This document shows, piece by piece, positions 18,647 to 27,379 of a stretch of DNA of 64,000 nucleotides. Position 1 is the stretch's first letter, and every line of letters begins with the position of its first letter. Source of the stretch: an uncultured Paracoccaceae bacterium (GTDB lineage: Bacteria > Pseudomonadota > Alphaproteobacteria > Rhodobacterales > Rhodobacteraceae); NCBI GenBank assembly GCA_937146765.1, contig CAKZRP010000051.1, positions 1 through 64,000 on the forward strand, read 5' to 3'. The position numbers and the translations under genes are program-made. Under the pieces are notes generated by a model. The model had not been told where the DNA came from. It worked only from the letters and a program-made list of their open reading frames with translations, and did no database searches.

Positions 18647-19278
18647 GGGAGGAGCCCCAGATGCGCGAGGCCACGGCCCAGAGCCCCTTGACCGCAGCGG
18701 TCAGCGAGGAGGACCGCCTGCGCGCGGATCTCTACAATTACCTTGGCTTGATGCTCTCTGCCGCGCCGGACCAGATGCTGCTGGATCAGACCGCCGGGCT
18801 GTCGGGCGATGGCAGCGACCTGGGCCAGGCGATCTTTGGCCTTGCGCGGCAGGCCAGGAAACTGAAGCCGCAGGCGGTGGAGCGCGAGTATAACGCGCTT
18901 TTCATCGGCCTCGGCCGCGGTGAGCTGCTGCCCTACGCCAGTTATTACCTCACCGGTTTCCTCAATGAAAAGCCGCTTGCCGCCCTGCGCAACGACATGC
19001 GCGCCAAGGGGCTGAGCCGGGCCGAGAACACCTTTGAACCGGAAGATAATATCGCCTCGTTGATGGAGATGATGGCGGCGATGATTGTTGGCCGCTTTGG
19101 CGCTCCGGTGCCGCTCGACGAACAGAAGCTGTTCTTCAACAAGCACATCGGTCCCTGGGCCGGGCATTTCTTTGCCGACCTCGAAGGGGCGAAGAACGCC
19201 GTTCTCTTTGGGGCGCTCGGGGCGGTGGGCCGCGCCTTCATGGCGATCGAGGCAGAAGGATTTCGGATGGGGGGCTGA
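18643..19278 (+). CDS. TorD/DmsD family molecular chaperone
   Basis: TorD-family chaperones bind the TAT signal of molybdoenzymes and hold the apoenzyme until the cofactor is inserted. The 211-residue all-helical protein has LRADLYNYLGLMLS near residue 26, the family hallmark EREYNALFIGLGRGELLPYAS around residue 80, and NKHIGPWAGHFFADLE near 170. It overlaps DUF3306 by 4 bp and precedes the TAT-signal genes and the alpha subunit, whose twin-arginine signal is its obvious client. The second ATG at codon 7 is possible, but the overlap favours the first. Confidence 0.9.
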   Translation: MREEPQMREATAQSPLTAAVSEEDRLRADLYNYLGLMLSAAPDQMLLDQTAGLSGDGSDLGQAIFGLARQARKLKPQAVEREYNALFIGLGRGELLPYASYYLTGFLNEKPLAALRNDMRAKGLSRAENTFEPEDNIASLMEMMAAMIVGRFGAPVPLDEQKLFFNKHIGPWAGHFFADLEGAKNAVLFGALGAVGRAFMAIEAEGFRMGG

Positions 19279-19387
19279 GGCCCCAGCTCCGCAACAGGAT
19301 ATCAGCGGCGTATGGCGGGCATGCGCAGGGTGGGGCGGACCGACCGTCCCGGGATCGATCTGAAGAGCATTGAGAAGGAGGATCCAC

Positions 19388-19576
19388 ATGTCAAAGCAGG
19401 AAGAAGGCGCCAGCCGTCGCGACTTTCTGAAACTGGCTGCAACCACCACCCCCGTGGCGGCGGTGGCGCTTGCGACCACCGGAGGCGAGGCCGAGGCTGC
19501 AATCCCGGACCTTGCGTCGGACAAGATGCAGGATACCGTGCATACCCGCGCCTATTACGCCAGCACCCGGTTCTGA
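19388..19576 (+). CDS. Formate dehydrogenase region TAT-target mini-protein
   Basis: A 62-residue product that is mostly a twin-arginine signal: SRRDFLKLAATTTPVAAVALATT at residues 9-31, followed by about 30 residues ending HTRAYYASTRF. It has GAGAAGGAGGATC upstream. This matches the family I know as formate dehydrogenase region TAT target (TIGR02811), always next to formate dehydrogenase genes. After cleavage little would remain, so it may be a small periplasmic subunit or a membrane-anchored peptide of the enzyme. It lies 126 bp ahead of the alpha subunit gene. Confidence 0.85.
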   Translation: MSKQEEGASRRDFLKLAATTTPVAAVALATTGGEAEAAIPDLASDKMQDTVHTRAYYASTRF

Positions 19577-19702
19577 CCGGTTGCCCTCAGCCCCCGTGCC
19601 CCATGGAGATGCGCGCCGCCCAATGCGCGCGCCCGGGGCTGCACGGGACATCATCTAACCCAGCAGACCCCGCACAATAGGGGCAAGCAAGGGAGGTAGA
19701 CC

Positions 19703-22603
19703 ATGCTTAGGAAGAAGACCAACGGGGCAGACCGACGCCCCCGGGCGACAAGCATCCTGTCCAGAGCGGGCGAACGGGCGGTAGACCGCCGGGCGTTCCT
19801 GCGCGGATCGGGCCTCGCCATCGGCGGCCTCGCCGCGATCAGCGCCACCGGCGGCACCGTGACCCAGGCCAACGCGGCGGCCTCTGTCACCGGCAACGTC
19901 GAAACCATCAAGTCCATCTGCACCCATTGCTCGGTCGGCTGCACCGTGGTGGCAGAGGTGCAGGACGGCGTCTGGATCGGGCAGGAGCCCGGCTGGGACA
20001 GCCCCTTTAACCTCGGTTCCCATTGCGCCAAGGGCGCTTCGGTGCGCGAACACGCCCATGGCGAGCGGCGCTTGAAGTACCCGATGAAGAAAGAGGGCGG
20101 CGAGTGGAAACGGATCTCCTGGGAGCAGGCGATCAACGAGGTCGGCGATCAGATGATGGCGATCCGCGAGGAAAGCGGCCCCGATGCCGTCTACTGGCTC
20201 GGCTCCGCCAAGCACAACAATGAACAGGCCTATCTGTTCCGCAAGTTCGCCGCCTATTGGGGCACCAACAACGTCGACCATCAGGCGCGGATCTGTCACT
20301 CCACCACCGTTGCGGGCGTTGCCAACACATGGGGCTACGGCGCCATGACCAACTCCTACAACGACATTCATAACTCCAAGGCGATCTTCATCATCGGCGG
20401 CAACCCGGCCGAGGCGCATCCGGTCTCGCTGCTGCACGTGTTGAAGGCCAAGGAGCAGAACAACGCGCCGCTGATCGTCTGCGATCCGCGCTTCACCCGC
20501 ACCGCGGCCCATGCGGACGAATATGTCCGCTTCCGTCCCGGCTCCGATGTGGCGCTGGTCTGGGGCCTGCTGTGGCACATCTTCGAGAACGGCTGGGAGG
20601 ACAAGGAGTTCATCCGCACCCGGGTCTGGGGCATGGACCAGATTCGCGACGAGGTGGCGAAATGGGACCCCGAAGAGGTCGAGCGCGTCACCGGCGTGCC
20701 GGGCGAGCAGATGCGCCGGGTGGCGCGGACCCTGGCCAACAACCGTCCGGGCACCGTGATCTGGTGTATGGGCGGCACCCAGCACACCAATGGCAACAAC
20801 AACACCCGCGCCTATTGCGTGCTGCAGCTGGCGCTGGGCAATATGGGTGTTTCCGGCGGCGGCACCAATATCTTCCGCGGCCATGACAACGTGCAGGGCG
20901 CAACCGACCTTGGCGTGCTCAGCCATGACCTGCCGGGCTACTACGGCCTCAGCGATGGTGCCTGGGCGCATTGGTCCCGGGTCTGGGGCGAGGATCTCGA
21001 CTGGCTCAAATCCCGCTTCGGCACCAAGCCGGGCGGCGGCGCCAATGGCGAGGATCTGGCGCTGATGAATGTGAACGGCATTCCGGTGAGCCGCTGGATC
21101 GATGGCGTGCTCGAGGATCCCGAGAACATGGATCAGCCCGCCAATGTGCGTGCCATGGTGCTCTGGGGCCACGCGCCCAACTCGCAGACCCGGATGCCGG
21201 AAATGAAGACGGCGATGGAAAAGCTCGACATGCTTGTCGTGGTCGACCCCTATCCGACCGTCTCGGCGGTGCTGCACGACCGCACCGATGGCGTCTATCT
21301 GCTGCCGGCCTGCACACAGTTCGAGACCCGCGGGTCTGTGACCGCCTCCAACCGCTCCATCCAATGGCGCGACCAGGTGGTGGAGCCGCTGTTCGAGAGC
21401 CTGCCGGATCACGTCATCATTGCGAAATTCGCCAATAAGTTCGGCTTTGCCGACCGGCTGTTCCGCAATATCGAGATGGAGGATGCCGAGACCCCGAACA
21501 TCGAGGACATCACCCGCGAGTATAATCGCGGCATGTGGACGGTGGGCTATACCGGACAGAGCCCGGAGCGGCTCAAGCTGCATATGGCCAACCAGCACAC
21601 CTTCGACCGCACTACGCTCAAGGCCGTGGGCGGCCCTGCCGATGGCGATTACTACGGTCTGCCCTGGCCCTGCTGGGGGACGCCGGAAATGAACCATCCC
21701 GGCTCGCCCAACCTCTATGACATCTCCAAGCCGGTGGCCGATGGCGGTCTGCCCTTCCGCGCCCGCTACGGGGTGGAATACGAGGGCGACAACCTCCTGG
21801 CCGAAGGGGTCTCCAACCCCGGGGCGGAGCTGCAGGACGGCTATCCCGAGTTCACCATGCAGATGCTGATGGACCTCGGCTGGGACGGCGACCTGACGGC
21901 AGAGGAGCGCGCCGCCATTGACGCGGTGGCAGGCCCCGGCACCAACTGGAAGACCGACCTTTCCGGAGGCATCCAGCGGGTGGCGATCAAGCATGGCTGT
22001 GCGCCCTATGGTAATGCCAAGGCCCGCGCGGTGGTCTGGACCTTCCCGGATCCGGTGCCGCTGCACCGCGAGCCGCTTTATACCAACCGGCGCGATCTGG
22101 TGGCGGATTATCCGACCTATGAGGACCGCAAGCTCTACCGCCTGCCGACCCTCTATGCCTCGATCCAGAAAAAGGACGTGTCCAAGGAATATCCGATCAT
22201 CCTCACCTCCGGCCGTCTGGTCGAATATGAGGGCGGCGGCGACGAGACACGCTCCAACCCCTGGCTGGCGGAACTGCAGCAGAACATGTTCGTCGAGATC
22301 AACCCGCGCGATGCCAACAATCTCGGCGTGCGCGACGGCGCGCAGGTCTGGGTCGAAGGCCCCGAAGGCGGCAAGGTCAAGGTGATGGCCATGGTGACCG
22401 AGCGGGTGGGTAGCGGCGTGGCCTTCATGCCCTTCCACTTCGGCGGCCATTTCCAGGGCGAGGACCAGAGGTCCAAATACCCCGATGGCGCCGACCCCTA
22501 TGTGCTGGGGGAAAGCACCAATACCGCGCAGACCTATGGCTATGACTCGGTCACCCTGATGCAGGAGACCAAGGCCACGCTCTGCAAGATCTCGGCAGCC
22601 TGA
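19703..22603 (+). CDS. fdh3A: Formate dehydrogenase alpha subunit (FDH3 type, periplasmic)
   Basis: The catalytic subunit oxidises formate to CO2 at a bis-MGD molybdenum or tungsten centre. The 966-residue protein has a twin-arginine signal (DRRAFLRGSGLAIGG near residue 30), a 4Fe-4S motif (Cys73, Cys76, Cys80, Cys108), and the metal ligand Cys198 in ARICHSTT followed by the catalytic histidine. The ligand is cysteine, not selenocysteine; no in-frame TGA is present. The molybdopterin-dinucleotide-binding domain fills the C-terminus (LTSGRLVEYEGGGDETRSNPW region). GGGAGG precedes the ATG. It heads the three structural genes; the beta gene follows 14 bp later. Confidence 0.95.
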   Translation: MLRKKTNGADRRPRATSILSRAGERAVDRRAFLRGSGLAIGGLAAISATGGTVTQANAAASVTGNVETIKSICTHCSVGCTVVAEVQDGVWIGQEPGWDSPFNLGSHCAKGASVREHAHGERRLKYPMKKEGGEWKRISWEQAINEVGDQMMAIREESGPDAVYWLGSAKHNNEQAYLFRKFAAYWGTNNVDHQARICHSTTVAGVANTWGYGAMTNSYNDIHNSKAIFIIGGNPAEAHPVSLLHVLKAKEQNNAPLIVCDPRFTRTAAHADEYVRFRPGSDVALVWGLLWHIFENGWEDKEFIRTRVWGMDQIRDEVAKWDPEEVERVTGVPGEQMRRVARTLANNRPGTVIWCMGGTQHTNGNNNTRAYCVLQLALGNMGVSGGGTNIFRGHDNVQGATDLGVLSHDLPGYYGLSDGAWAHWSRVWGEDLDWLKSRFGTKPGGGANGEDLALMNVNGIPVSRWIDGVLEDPENMDQPANVRAMVLWGHAPNSQTRMPEMKTAMEKLDMLVVVDPYPTVSAVLHDRTDGVYLLPACTQFETRGSVTASNRSIQWRDQVVEPLFESLPDHVIIAKFANKFGFADRLFRNIEMEDAETPNIEDITREYNRGMWTVGYTGQSPERLKLHMANQHTFDRTTLKAVGGPADGDYYGLPWPCWGTPEMNHPGSPNLYDISKPVADGGLPFRARYGVEYEGDNLLAEGVSNPGAELQDGYPEFTMQMLMDLGWDGDLTAEERAAIDAVAGPGTNWKTDLSGGIQRVAIKHGCAPYGNAKARAVVWTFPDPVPLHREPLYTNRRDLVADYPTYEDRKLYRLPTLYASIQKKDVSKEYPIILTSGRLVEYEGGGDETRSNPWLAELQQNMFVEINPRDANNLGVRDGAQVWVEGPEGGKVKVMAMVTERVGSGVAFMPFHFGGHFQGEDQRSKYPDGADPYVLGESTNTAQTYGYDSVTLMQETKATLCKISAA

Positions 22604-22617
22604 GGAGGAGAACGGAC

Positions 22618-23211
22618 ATGGCACGAGCTAAATTCCTGTGCGACGCCGAACGCTGCATCGAGTGCAACGCCTGCGTCACCGCCTGCAAGAACGAGCATGA
22701 GGTGCCCTGGGGCATCAACCGCCGTCGGGTGGTCACCATCAATGACGGCAAGCCCGGCGAGCGGTCGATCTCGGTCGCCTGCATGCATTGTTCCGATGCG
22801 CCCTGCATGGCGGTCTGCCCGGTGGACTGCTTCTACCAGAACGAGGAAGGGGTGGTCCTGCACTCCAAGGACCTCTGCATCGGTTGCGGCTACTGCTTTT
22901 ACGCCTGCCCCTTTGGCGCGCCGCAGTATCCGCAGGCGGGCAACTTCGGCTCCCGTGGCAAGATGGACAAATGCACCTTCTGCGCAGGTGGCCCCGAAGA
23001 AAACCACAGCCAGGCGGAGTTCCAGAAATACGGCCGCAACCGGATCGCGGAAGGCAAGCTGCCGATCTGCGCCGAGATGTGCTCGACCAAGGCACTGCTG
23101 GCCGGCGACGGGGATGTGGTCTCCGCCGTTTACCGCGAGCGCGTGGTGGCCCGGGGCTTTGGCTCCGGTGCCTGGGGCTGGGGCACCGCCTACGACCAGA
23201 AGGGCGGCTGA
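22618..23211 (+). CDS. fdh3B: Formate dehydrogenase FDH3 beta subunit, ferredoxin-type
   Basis: The electron-transfer subunit carries four 4Fe-4S clusters from the alpha subunit to the membrane cytochrome b. The 197-residue protein shows four cysteine groups: CIECNACVTAC, CMHCSDAPCMAVCP, CIGCGYCFYACP and CTFCAGGP with a late CAEMC. It has no signal peptide, so it is exported as a complex with the TAT-borne alpha subunit. GAGGAGAACGG is a strong ribosome-binding site. A stable hairpin follows in the gap before the gamma subunit. Confidence 0.95.
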   Translation: MARAKFLCDAERCIECNACVTACKNEHEVPWGINRRRVVTINDGKPGERSISVACMHCSDAPCMAVCPVDCFYQNEEGVVLHSKDLCIGCGYCFYACPFGAPQYPQAGNFGSRGKMDKCTFCAGGPEENHSQAEFQKYGRNRIAEGKLPICAEMCSTKALLAGDGDVVSAVYRERVVARGFGSGAWGWGTAYDQKGG

Positions 23212-23245
23212 CCCCGCCCCCTGACCACCGAGGCGCCTGATCAGG

Positions 23246-23272
23246 GCTGGCCCGCTGCAGCGGCGGGCCAGC
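23246..23272 (+). terminator. Intercistronic hairpin between FDH beta and gamma genes
   Basis: A perfect 10-bp GC stem (GCTGGCCCGC at 23246-23255 with GCGGGCCAGC at 23263-23272) encloses a 7-nt loop. No T-run follows, so it is more likely an mRNA-stability or partial-attenuation element than a full terminator. Confidence 0.5.
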
Positions 23273-23330
23273 TCGGTCGCCTCACATCTGACGATCTCAC
23301 AGCCTTCTGTCTTTCGGGGGAGACTCATCC

Positions 23331-24551
23331 ATGCCGCGCCTGATCTTCGCCTTTGTGCTGACCTTGACCCTTTCCATGATGGCGGCCCTCGTTGGTCAGG
23401 CACAGGAGACGGCCACGCCTGCGCCGGATCGCAGCGCCACCGGCGGTGCCCAGACGCTGGAGGACATCCTCGCCCGTCAGCGCGGCGAGACGGTGGACAG
23501 CCAGTTCCGCAGTTCTGCCACCGGCAATCCGGATGCGGCGGCGGCGATCACCCAGCAACTCGGCACCCTCGGTGGTCAATCCGACCCCGAGCTTTGGCGG
23601 GCGCTGCGCTACAATTCCGCCGATCTGCGGGTCTCGGCAGGCGGGCCGGTGGCCGGGGTGCTGGTGCAGGATGGCGGCATGAGCTGGCTCACGTTCCGCG
23701 CCGGGCCTTTGCGCCAGTATGGCGGCTGGCTGCTTCTCGGCACCATCGGGCTGCTGGCGGTCTTCTTTCTGCTTCGCGGGCGCATCCGCATCGATGGGAC
23801 CAAGACCGGCCATACCGTTACCCGTTTTGAATTTGTCGAACGCATGGCCCACTGGACCCTTGCGGGCTCCTTCATCCTGCTCGGGTTGACCGGGCTGTTG
23901 ACCCTCTTTGGCCGGGTGGCGATTCAGCCCTATCTGGGCAAGGATGTGAACTCCCTGCTGCTGATCGGCTCCAAGTGGGTTCACAATTCGGTCTCCTGGG
24001 CCTTCATGCTGGCGCTGGTCACCGTCTTCGTGATGTGGGTTGCCCACAATATTCCCAACAAATGGGACCTTGTCTGGATCCGGCAGTTTGGCGGCATCAT
24101 CGGCAAGAAACACCCGCCGGCAAAGAAGTTCAACGCGGGTCAGAAGGTGATCTTCTGGTCGGTCATCCTCTTCGGGGCCTCGATCTCCGTCTCCGGCCTG
24201 TCGCTGCTGTTTCCCTTTGAGATGCCGCTCTTTGCCAAGACCTTCGCCATCCTCAACGATCTCGGCCTGCCGCAATGGGCCGGTTATGATCCGCTACCCA
24301 CCGTGCTTGCGCCGCAGGAAGAGATGCAGCTGGCCCAGCTTTGGCACGCGATTGTCGCCTTTGTGCTGATGGCGATCATCATCGCCCACATCTACATAGG
24401 CACCCTCGGCATGGAGGGCGCCTATGACGCCATGGGCTCGGGCGAGGTGGATGAGGCCTGGGCGCATCAGCACCATTCGATCTGGCTCGAAGAAGTGCAG
24501 CAGAAGGAGCGCGACAAGCTGGCCTCCTCCGGCGCGACCCCGGCGGAGTAG
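23331..24551 (+). CDS. fdh3C: Formate dehydrogenase gamma subunit (cytochrome b556)
   Basis: The membrane anchor takes electrons from the beta subunit and passes them to quinone through two b haems. The 406-residue protein has a signal peptide (about 1-24), a long periplasmic N-terminal region (about 25-125) and then membrane segments. The histidine-bearing helices include ERMAHWTLAGSFILLGLTGL, KWVHNSVSWAFM, LWHAIVAFVLMAIIIAHIYIG and a conserved AHQHHSIW near the C-terminus. GGGGGAG precedes the ATG. The extended N-terminus is longer than in E. coli FdnI but common in this subfamily. Confidence 0.93.
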   Translation: MPRLIFAFVLTLTLSMMAALVGQAQETATPAPDRSATGGAQTLEDILARQRGETVDSQFRSSATGNPDAAAAITQQLGTLGGQSDPELWRALRYNSADLRVSAGGPVAGVLVQDGGMSWLTFRAGPLRQYGGWLLLGTIGLLAVFFLLRGRIRIDGTKTGHTVTRFEFVERMAHWTLAGSFILLGLTGLLTLFGRVAIQPYLGKDVNSLLLIGSKWVHNSVSWAFMLALVTVFVMWVAHNIPNKWDLVWIRQFGGIIGKKHPPAKKFNAGQKVIFWSVILFGASISVSGLSLLFPFEMPLFAKTFAILNDLGLPQWAGYDPLPTVLAPQEEMQLAQLWHAIVAFVLMAIIIAHIYIGTLGMEGAYDAMGSGEVDEAWAHQHHSIWLEEVQQKERDKLASSGATPAE

Positions 24552-24558
24552 GCGGGCG

Positions 24559-25845
24559 ATGCGGTGGCTTGCGCTGGGCCTAAGCCTCTGCGCCGGCCCG
24601 CTCTGGGCCAATGGCGCGGAGGAATTCGTCACCCTCAAGGGCCATGGCGGCCCGATCATGGCCCTGGCCACCGACGCGCAGGGCCGGGTTGCCAGCGGCA
24701 GTTTCGACAATGCGCTGGGCCTGTGGTCCGGCACAGCGCCGCTCTGGCTCGAAGGGCATGACGCCGCCGTGACCGCCGTGACCTTTGGTCCTGCGGGCGA
24801 GGTCTTTAGCGGCGGCGACGACTTTGCCGTGATCCGCTGGCAGGGGGGCAGGGCAGAGGTGCTTGGCCACCACAAGGGCAAGATCCGCGCGCTTGATGTT
24901 TCCGATGATGCTGCCTGGCTGGCCTCGGCGAGTTGGGACGGAACCCTCGGCCTCTGGCCGCTGAAGGACGGTGAGGCCCAAAGCATCATGCTCAATGCAG
25001 GGGCCAATGACGTGGTCTTCGGGCCCGACAACAGCCTCTATGTCGCCACCGTCTCCGGCGAGCTGCGCCATTACGAAAGCCCGACATCCAGCCCGCGGGT
25101 GCTGGTGACGCAGGGGTTCGGCATCAACCGGCTGCTGCTGTCGCCAGAGGGCTGGCTCGCCTATGGGGCGGTGGACGGGGCGACGCGTGTGATTGATGCG
25201 ACCTCTGGCGCCGAGATCGCCGATATTACGCTCGACCGTCGCCCGATCCTGGCCCTTGCCCATCATGCCGACAGTCATCAATTGGCCGTGGGCGACGGCC
25301 AGGGTTACATCATGATGCTCGACAGTGCCGACTGGCGCATCAGCCGCGATTTTCACGCCCTGCGCGAGGGGCCGGTCTGGGCCTTGGCCTTTTCCCCCGA
25401 TGGCAGCCGGATCTGGGCCGGGGGCATTCACGATGTGGTCTATGGCTGGCCGGTGGCACTGCTGGACCAATTCGACCCCGCAGGCACCGGCGCGCGCAGC
25501 TTTCTCGCCGACCCTGAAACCATGAGCAATGGCGAGCGGCAATTCATGCGCAAATGCTCGATCTGCCATGCGCTGACGGAGGGGGGCACCCGCAAGGCCG
25601 GCCCGCATCTGGCCGGGCTGTTCGGTCGGCCTGCCGGAACGGTGACGGGCTATCGCTATTCCGCGACGCTGGCGAGGGCGGAGATCATCTGGGAGGAGGA
25701 GACGATAGATGCGCTCTTCGACCTTGGGCCCGACCACTATATTCCCGGCTCGCGGATGCCGATGCAGCGGATCACAGCCCCAGCAGACCGCCGCGATCTG
25801 ATAGACTATCTCAAGACCGCAACAACTCTGACAAAGGACAACTGA
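24559..25845 (+). CDS. Periplasmic WD40-repeat protein with C-terminal cytochrome c
   Basis: A 428-residue exported protein (signal about 1-20). Residues about 25-310 form a WD40-type beta-propeller: repeated GHGGPIMALATDAQGRVASGSFDNALGLW-like blades ending in Trp. Residues about 320-428 are a cytochrome c domain with haem motif CSICH (Cys333, Cys336, His337) and a likely Met ligand in SRMPMQRI. It starts 8 bp after the gamma subunit stop, so it is cotranscribed with formate dehydrogenase. A soluble carrier that takes electrons from the complex is plausible. The propeller may dock it to the alpha subunit; this is inference. Confidence 0.88.
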   Translation: MRWLALGLSLCAGPLWANGAEEFVTLKGHGGPIMALATDAQGRVASGSFDNALGLWSGTAPLWLEGHDAAVTAVTFGPAGEVFSGGDDFAVIRWQGGRAEVLGHHKGKIRALDVSDDAAWLASASWDGTLGLWPLKDGEAQSIMLNAGANDVVFGPDNSLYVATVSGELRHYESPTSSPRVLVTQGFGINRLLLSPEGWLAYGAVDGATRVIDATSGAEIADITLDRRPILALAHHADSHQLAVGDGQGYIMMLDSADWRISRDFHALREGPVWALAFSPDGSRIWAGGIHDVVYGWPVALLDQFDPAGTGARSFLADPETMSNGERQFMRKCSICHALTEGGTRKAGPHLAGLFGRPAGTVTGYRYSATLARAEIIWEEETIDALFDLGPDHYIPGSRMPMQRITAPADRRDLIDYLKTATTLTKDN

Positions 25846-25846
25846 C

Positions 25847-25972
25847 ATGAAAGCCATGCTGGCAGGCTTTGCCCTCATCGCCGTGATTGCCGTGGGAGCG
25901 GATTTTGCACTGGAACGCGCGGGCTTTTCTTCGCAGGATCGCAACTCCGGCGCCGATGTGCGCCTGAATTGA
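25847..25972 (+). CDS. 41-residue membrane-anchored peptide in the FDH operon
   Basis: A short reading frame, 41 residues, begins one base after the TGA of the WD40-cytochrome gene. It encodes a single hydrophobic helix (MLAGFALIAVIAVGADFAL, residues 4-22) followed by a polar tail. AAAGGAC lies 8 bp upstream of the ATG, a good ribosome-binding site, and the stop sits 20 bp before the regulator start. Coupling on both sides argues that it is translated. It may be an accessory membrane peptide of the formate dehydrogenase; no family is recognised. Confidence 0.65.
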   Translation: MKAMLAGFALIAVIAVGADFALERAGFSSQDRNSGADVRLN

Positions 25973-25992
25973 GCTCAGACCGAAAGCCCCTG

Positions 25993-27342
25993 ATGAACGT
26001 CACCGCCCTCCGCGACGAATATTCCGAAGCCTTGTCCTCCGCCTCGATCCTGGTGATCGACGACGAACCGGGCATGCGTCATTTCATGACCAAGGTGCTG
26101 GCACCGCGCTGCAAGCGGGTGGAGCAGGCGGCCTCGGCGCGCGAGGCCTCGGATTTCCTCGACAAGGCCCATTTCGACCTGATCGTGCTGGACAATATCA
26201 TGCCCGGCAAGACCGGCCTCGACTGGGTGGCAGAGCAGCGGCGGGTCGGCCTCTTTGCCGATACCATTCTGGTGACCGCCTATGCCGATCTTGATACCGC
26301 CATCCAGGCGCTGCGGATCGGCATCGCGGATTTCGTGTTGAAACCCTTTCGCGCCAACCAGATCCTGAATGCGGTGGCCCGGGCGCTCGATCGCAAGAAC
26401 CTGCGGCGCGAGAATTTCCTTCTGAAGCACCAGCTCTCGGCCGAACAGATCAGCGCAGGCGCGCGGCTGCTGGGCAAATCCCCGGCCATCGGTCGGGCAC
26501 GGGCCATGCTGAAACGGCTGGCGCCGCTGCCGACGCCGGTGCTGTTCACCGGGGCCTCCGGCACCGGCAAGGAAATCGCCGCGCGCACCCTGCATTCGCT
26601 GTCGGACCGGGCCGAGAAACCCTTTGTCGCGGTCAATTGCGCCAGCCTGTCGCCGGACCGGCTGGCAGAGGAGTTGTTCGGTGTCGTCGATGCGCAGGAC
26701 CGTCGCCGCGACGGGCTGTTTCTCCACGCCGAGGGCGGCACGCTCTTTCTCGACGAGGTGGCGCAGCTGCCCGAGCAGGTGCAGGCGGCGCTCTTGCGGG
26801 TGCTCGAGGATCAGAAGGTGCGCCCGCTGGGAGCCGAGCGCGATATCCCCCTGAACCTGCGGTTTCTTTTTGCCACCAATGCCGACCTTCATCTGGCGGT
26901 GGAACAGGGCCGCTTTCGCGCCGACCTGTTCCACCGCATCAACGTGGTCAATATCGAAATGCCGCCCCTGCGCGACCGTGTGGAGGACATCGTTGAGCTG
27001 GCCGCGCTGTTCATGGAGCAGTTCGCCACCAGTCTCGGGATGCCCGCCCTCGATCTCGACGAGGAGACCCTGCTGAAATTCTCCCGCTACGACTGGCCGG
27101 GCAATGTGCGCGAATTGCGCAACCTGATCGAGCGCTCGGTGATCCTCGGTGATTTCCCGGAAGAGTTCGCCGGCACCGGCAGCGTGACCGGGGCGGCGGC
27201 GGTGGATAATCTCGACATGGTGATGCAGCGCCATATCATGCATGTGCTCGATGCCTGCGACGGCAACCGGGCGGAAGCGGCGCGTCGGCTCGGGGTCTCG
27301 CGCAAGACCATCGACCGCAAATGCGCCAGCTGGGGACTTTGA
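25993..27342 (+). CDS. NtrC-family response regulator lacking the GAFTGA loop
   Basis: The 449-residue protein has a receiver domain (about 15-130; acidic pair Asp23/Asp24, phospho-acceptor Asp67 in VLDNIMPG), an AAA+ domain with Walker A TGASGTGKE and Walker B GGTLFLDEV, and a C-terminal Fis-type helix-turn-helix ending at RLGVSRKTIDRKCA. Between EELFG and GLFLHAEGG, where sigma-54 activators carry GAFTGA, there is only VVDAQDRRRD. It therefore probably acts with a sigma-70 type polymerase, like R. capsulatus NtrC or HupR. A TTG at 25969 is an alternative start. It follows the FDH operon and converges on its likely sensor kinase. Confidence 0.88.
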   Translation: MNVTALRDEYSEALSSASILVIDDEPGMRHFMTKVLAPRCKRVEQAASAREASDFLDKAHFDLIVLDNIMPGKTGLDWVAEQRRVGLFADTILVTAYADLDTAIQALRIGIADFVLKPFRANQILNAVARALDRKNLRRENFLLKHQLSAEQISAGARLLGKSPAIGRARAMLKRLAPLPTPVLFTGASGTGKEIAARTLHSLSDRAEKPFVAVNCASLSPDRLAEELFGVVDAQDRRRDGLFLHAEGGTLFLDEVAQLPEQVQAALLRVLEDQKVRPLGAERDIPLNLRFLFATNADLHLAVEQGRFRADLFHRINVVNIEMPPLRDRVEDIVELAALFMEQFATSLGMPALDLDEETLLKFSRYDWPGNVRELRNLIERSVILGDFPEEFAGTGSVTGAAAVDNLDMVMQRHIMHVLDACDGNRAEAARRLGVSRKTIDRKCASWGL

Positions 27343-27379
27343 GCCGGGTCAGGCCCTGACAGGGAAGACGGCAGCAGGA

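Noticed and set aside
19703..22603. Selenocysteine in the formate dehydrogenase alpha subunit
   Set aside because: The active-site position is read as TGT (Cys198) and no in-frame TGA interrupts the gene. There is no SECIS need.
19655..22624. Nearly 1000-codon minus-strand frame opposite the formate dehydrogenase alpha gene
   Set aside because: The opposite strand has all molybdoenzyme motifs. The antisense frame has no recognisable domain and starts and ends with the gene it mirrors.
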